Shown here one piece after another: positions 62,245 through 64,000 of a stretch of DNA of 64,000 nucleotides (positions within the stretch are counted from its first letter, which is position 1; the number at the start of each line of letters is the position of its first letter). Under the pieces are notes generated by a model. It was given only the letters and a program-made list of their open reading frames with translations, was not told the DNA's origin and did no database searches. The stretch comes from Sulfurimonas sp. (GTDB lineage: Bacteria > Campylobacterota > Campylobacteria > Campylobacterales > Sulfurimonadaceae): assembly GCA_026996295.1 (NCBI GenBank), contig JALWLL010000006.1, positions 1 through 64,000 on the forward strand, in the 5' to 3' direction. A program made the translations under genes and the position numbers.

Positions 62245-63755
62245 CGTCCTATCCCTTTGGGCTCAAATCGGTCATATTCAAACTTTTTATGACAAGCCGG
62301 AGCACATGAGCCACCGGTTCCCGTATCTATATAGCGCAGAGGAAATTTCACTCCATTAAAGTCAGTATAACTTCTAATCAGATGGGTATATTTAGAAGCG
62401 TGAACATCATGACATGCTCTACACGTTCTTCCCTTTCTGTCATTTACATGAAGATAGTGCAGATTCACATCACCATCTCTAAAGTTTGTGATATTACCAT
62501 CTTCAGTATATTGCATACTTACTTTTTTCTCTTCATGACATTTAAAACAGAAAAAGTCTTTATTCTCAAAGTTATCATAGAAGTTTTTCGTAAATGACTT
62601 TCTCAAAATACTAAAGTTATTAGAACCATGAGGATCATGACATGCGCCACAGCCACCATCCTTTCCATTTGGTTCTTTTATAGGTTTATGCCAATTTGGA
62701 TTCTCTTTGAGATGTTTCTTGATATTAAGAAGCATACCGCCGTCTTCATCCGATTTCACTTGCTTATCGTGACACTGCAAACATGTTGCCACAGGATTTT
62801 TCTGAAGCAGTTTTTTATACTTTGTCGCATGTGGGTTGTGGCACTCAAGACAGTGTTTTTTACTTGTGTTGACACCGCCATGTTTGTACTTAGAGTCATG
62901 TACCTTATCACCTATCTCATCATGACAATCAAGGCACAGATCCATTTTCCCATCAAAATGCAGGAGTGATTTATACTCAGCAGTATGCGCATCATGACAC
63001 TCTAAACAATTTTTCTTCACAATCGGTTTATGTTTTACACGAAGGTTCATGTTAACAAATTTCTTTTTCGCCTTATCTTTAAAAGAACTCGATCTGTCAT
63101 GACATTTCAAACACAAGTTATTCACAGAATCTGCTTTGAGTAATTTTTTTGTATTGGACTGATGAGGATCGTGACAATCCATACACTTACCGTCTTTAAC
63201 AGGTTTATGATCAAACTTTTTCGTATAGCGCGTTTTATGACAACCATAACAGATATCGACTATATTCTTTTTAACAAGCTCTCCCGGTTTGTTATGCTTA
63301 GAAGTATGGCATATTTTACATGCTCCCATTTTAAATGGTTCATGTAAATATTTTTTAAGAGGTTTAAATTTATCTGGAAGGGCATCAAGACTCACAAGTT
63401 GAGCTTTCTTGATCTTTGTTTTAGTGTGGTGTACCACCTCTTCTTCTCTAATCTCATCAAGAGCTATCTCTTTAGGCACTTTTTGCGCTTCAAGCAATGC
63501 CTTGACCTTTGCTTCTTTTTTTCTGTCAATAGAGCTTTTAAACTCATTTGCCAACTTAGTCACATTGATATCTTCAAGCTCTTCATCACTAATGTTATAA
63601 TCAAAATCTTCATAAGCATGTTTTGCCGTTGAAAGACTATAAGTAATATTACCTACAATAGTAGCAAATTTAGCAAGTTTTTCAGCAACACCATAATGTT
63701 GAAATGTAAATATTCCTACTGCAACAATCACAAGTAGTATTACCAATTTTTTCAT
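62241..63755 (-). CDS. dodecahaem c-type cytochrome, membrane-anchored
   Basis: A 504-residue cytochrome with an N-terminal uncleaved or signal helix (MKKLVILLVIVAVGIFTFQH), a charged segment to about 130, then eleven CxxCH haems (CKICH, CYGCH, CMDCH, CLKCH, CLECH, CLDCH, CLECH, CLQCH, CGACH, CFKCH, CRACH) and one unusual CAPACH (C-x3-CH) near the end. Haem spacing of about 25-35 residues is like NrfB/MtrA-type stacked cytochromes. Role is likely electron transfer through the periplasm or beyond. Overlaps the downstream heptahaem gene by four bases. Confidence 0.88.
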   Translation of the reverse strand: MKKLVILLVIVAVGIFTFQHYGVAEKLAKFATIVGNITYSLSTAKHAYEDFDYNISDEELEDINVTKLANEFKSSIDRKKEAKVKALLEAQKVPKEIALDEIREEEVVHHTKTKIKKAQLVSLDALPDKFKPLKKYLHEPFKMGACKICHTSKHNKPGELVKKNIVDICYGCHKTRYTKKFDHKPVKDGKCMDCHDPHQSNTKKLLKADSVNNLCLKCHDRSSSFKDKAKKKFVNMNLRVKHKPIVKKNCLECHDAHTAEYKSLLHFDGKMDLCLDCHDEIGDKVHDSKYKHGGVNTSKKHCLECHNPHATKYKKLLQKNPVATCLQCHDKQVKSDEDGGMLLNIKKHLKENPNWHKPIKEPNGKDGGCGACHDPHGSNNFSILRKSFTKNFYDNFENKDFFCFKCHEEKKVSMQYTEDGNITNFRDGDVNLHYLHVNDRKGRTCRACHDVHASKYTHLIRSYTDFNGVKFPLRYIDTGTGGSCAPACHKKFEYDRFEPKGIGR

Positions 63756-63808
63756 CTGTGTTACCTTTATCTATACTAGAATTATATTGCTACTATTATA
63801 GTTTAATC

Positions 63809-64000
63809 TTATTTAAATTTTCCTACAGGACATCTTTTTTCGATTACTTTATTACGAAGTAGTTTCTTTCTGTCCGCCTGGTGAGGTGAATGACATTTAT
63901 TACAGTCAAGTGCAGCCATACGCTTATCAATATGTTTCTTTGGTTCATGGCAGGTGTAACAAAGCTGCGCAACAGTATGCGTTGTAATAGCTGCAGGCTT
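63809..64000 (-). CDS. multihaem c-type cytochrome, C-terminal fragment (cut by window end)
   Basis: The last 63 codons of a gene entering from beyond the window, ending in TAA at 63809. They encode CYTCH in AQLCYTCHEPKKHID and CNKCH in LDCNKCHSPHQADRKKLL, followed by a short tail KRCPVGKFK. The spacing and SPHQAD/PKKHID motifs are like those of the 12-haem neighbour. It lies 53 bases upstream of the 12-haem gene on the same strand and is probably in the same operon. Haem count and start are unknown. Confidence 0.85.
   Translation of the reverse strand, partial: KPAAITTHTVAQLCYTCHEPKKHIDKRMAALDCNKCHSPHQADRKKLLRNKVIEKRCPVGKFK

Noticed and set aside
1-64000. Phase-variable poly-G tracts, CRISPR arrays, IS elements, tRNA or rRNA genes
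   Set aside because: I looked for long G or C runs, regularly spaced repeats, transposase motifs and tRNA-like ends and saw none that could be supported.

Overview
The window is AT-rich, densely packed bacterial chromosome. It most resembles a Campylobacterota (Epsilonproteobacteria) genome of the Sulfurimonas/Sulfuricurvum type. The pointers are lineage-typical families (a DUF3972 protein, paired DUF2393 proteins, the divergent HP0170-type CheZ), a glutamine synthetase with Phe at the adenylylation site, many sensor/c-di-GMP genes, a phosphate system with an OprP-like porin, and multiheme c-type cytochromes. The assignment is inference from gene content and style. I found no rRNA, tRNA, IS element, CRISPR array or phage module, and no gene-free stretch longer than 300 bases.

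Layout. 1-3.6 kb (minus): a type I restriction-modification modification/specificity pair (hsdM-hsdS) followed by the start of an ImmA/IrrE-like HTH gene cut by the window edge; hsdR is not seen. 3.8-8.7 kb: a Y-family polymerase, a DUF234 nuclease-like protein, a J-domain protein, N-carbamoylputrescine amidase, a parvulin and a lipoprotein. 8.7-18.9 kb: RecD2-like helicase, glyQ, an M6 metalloprotease lipoprotein followed by a separate propeptide-like protein, DUF89, DUF3972, purE, a U32 protein, a CheZ-like phosphatase, a PHP histidinol phosphatase and a group II truncated hemoglobin. 19-25.2 kb (plus): a 12-TM membrane protein, then trxA, a cysteine-free Trx-fold protein, trxB, dapB, purF and a TIGR01212 radical SAM protein. 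25.2-30.5 kb (minus): two DUF2393 proteins, hisIE, an SPFH protein, ilvE and a periplasmic ankyrin protein.

30.7-40.8 kb holds a fatty-acid desaturase, a substrate-binding lipoprotein coupled to a GGDEF-EAL protein, and the phosphate uptake locus: oprP-like porin and pstS on the minus strand, pstC-pstA-pstB-phoU on the plus strand. Three 18-bp direct-repeat sites with Pho-box architecture each point at one of its transcription units. 41-52.8 kb: glnA, leuA, a polysaccharide deacetylase, a two-component system followed by a Met/Gln-rich periplasmic protein (near-identical direct repeats precede both the regulator gene and that protein), and a three-gene minus-strand operon joining a TonB-dependent-receptor-like outer-membrane protein, a small periplasmic protein and an inner-membrane GGDEF-EAL protein.

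52.8-60.2 kb is one minus-strand operon (alaS, CopD-like protein, maf, bioF-like, ABC ATPase, PBP1A). 60.2-64 kb is a cluster of four multiheme cytochromes c (8, 7, 12 and at least 2 haems, the last cut by the window end), probably part of a periplasmic or extracellular electron-transfer system. The parts I consider most novel are the outer-membrane-to-c-di-GMP triad, the split M6 protease/propeptide pair, the two sets of repeat operators, and the Ig-like-plus-multihaem cytochromes.
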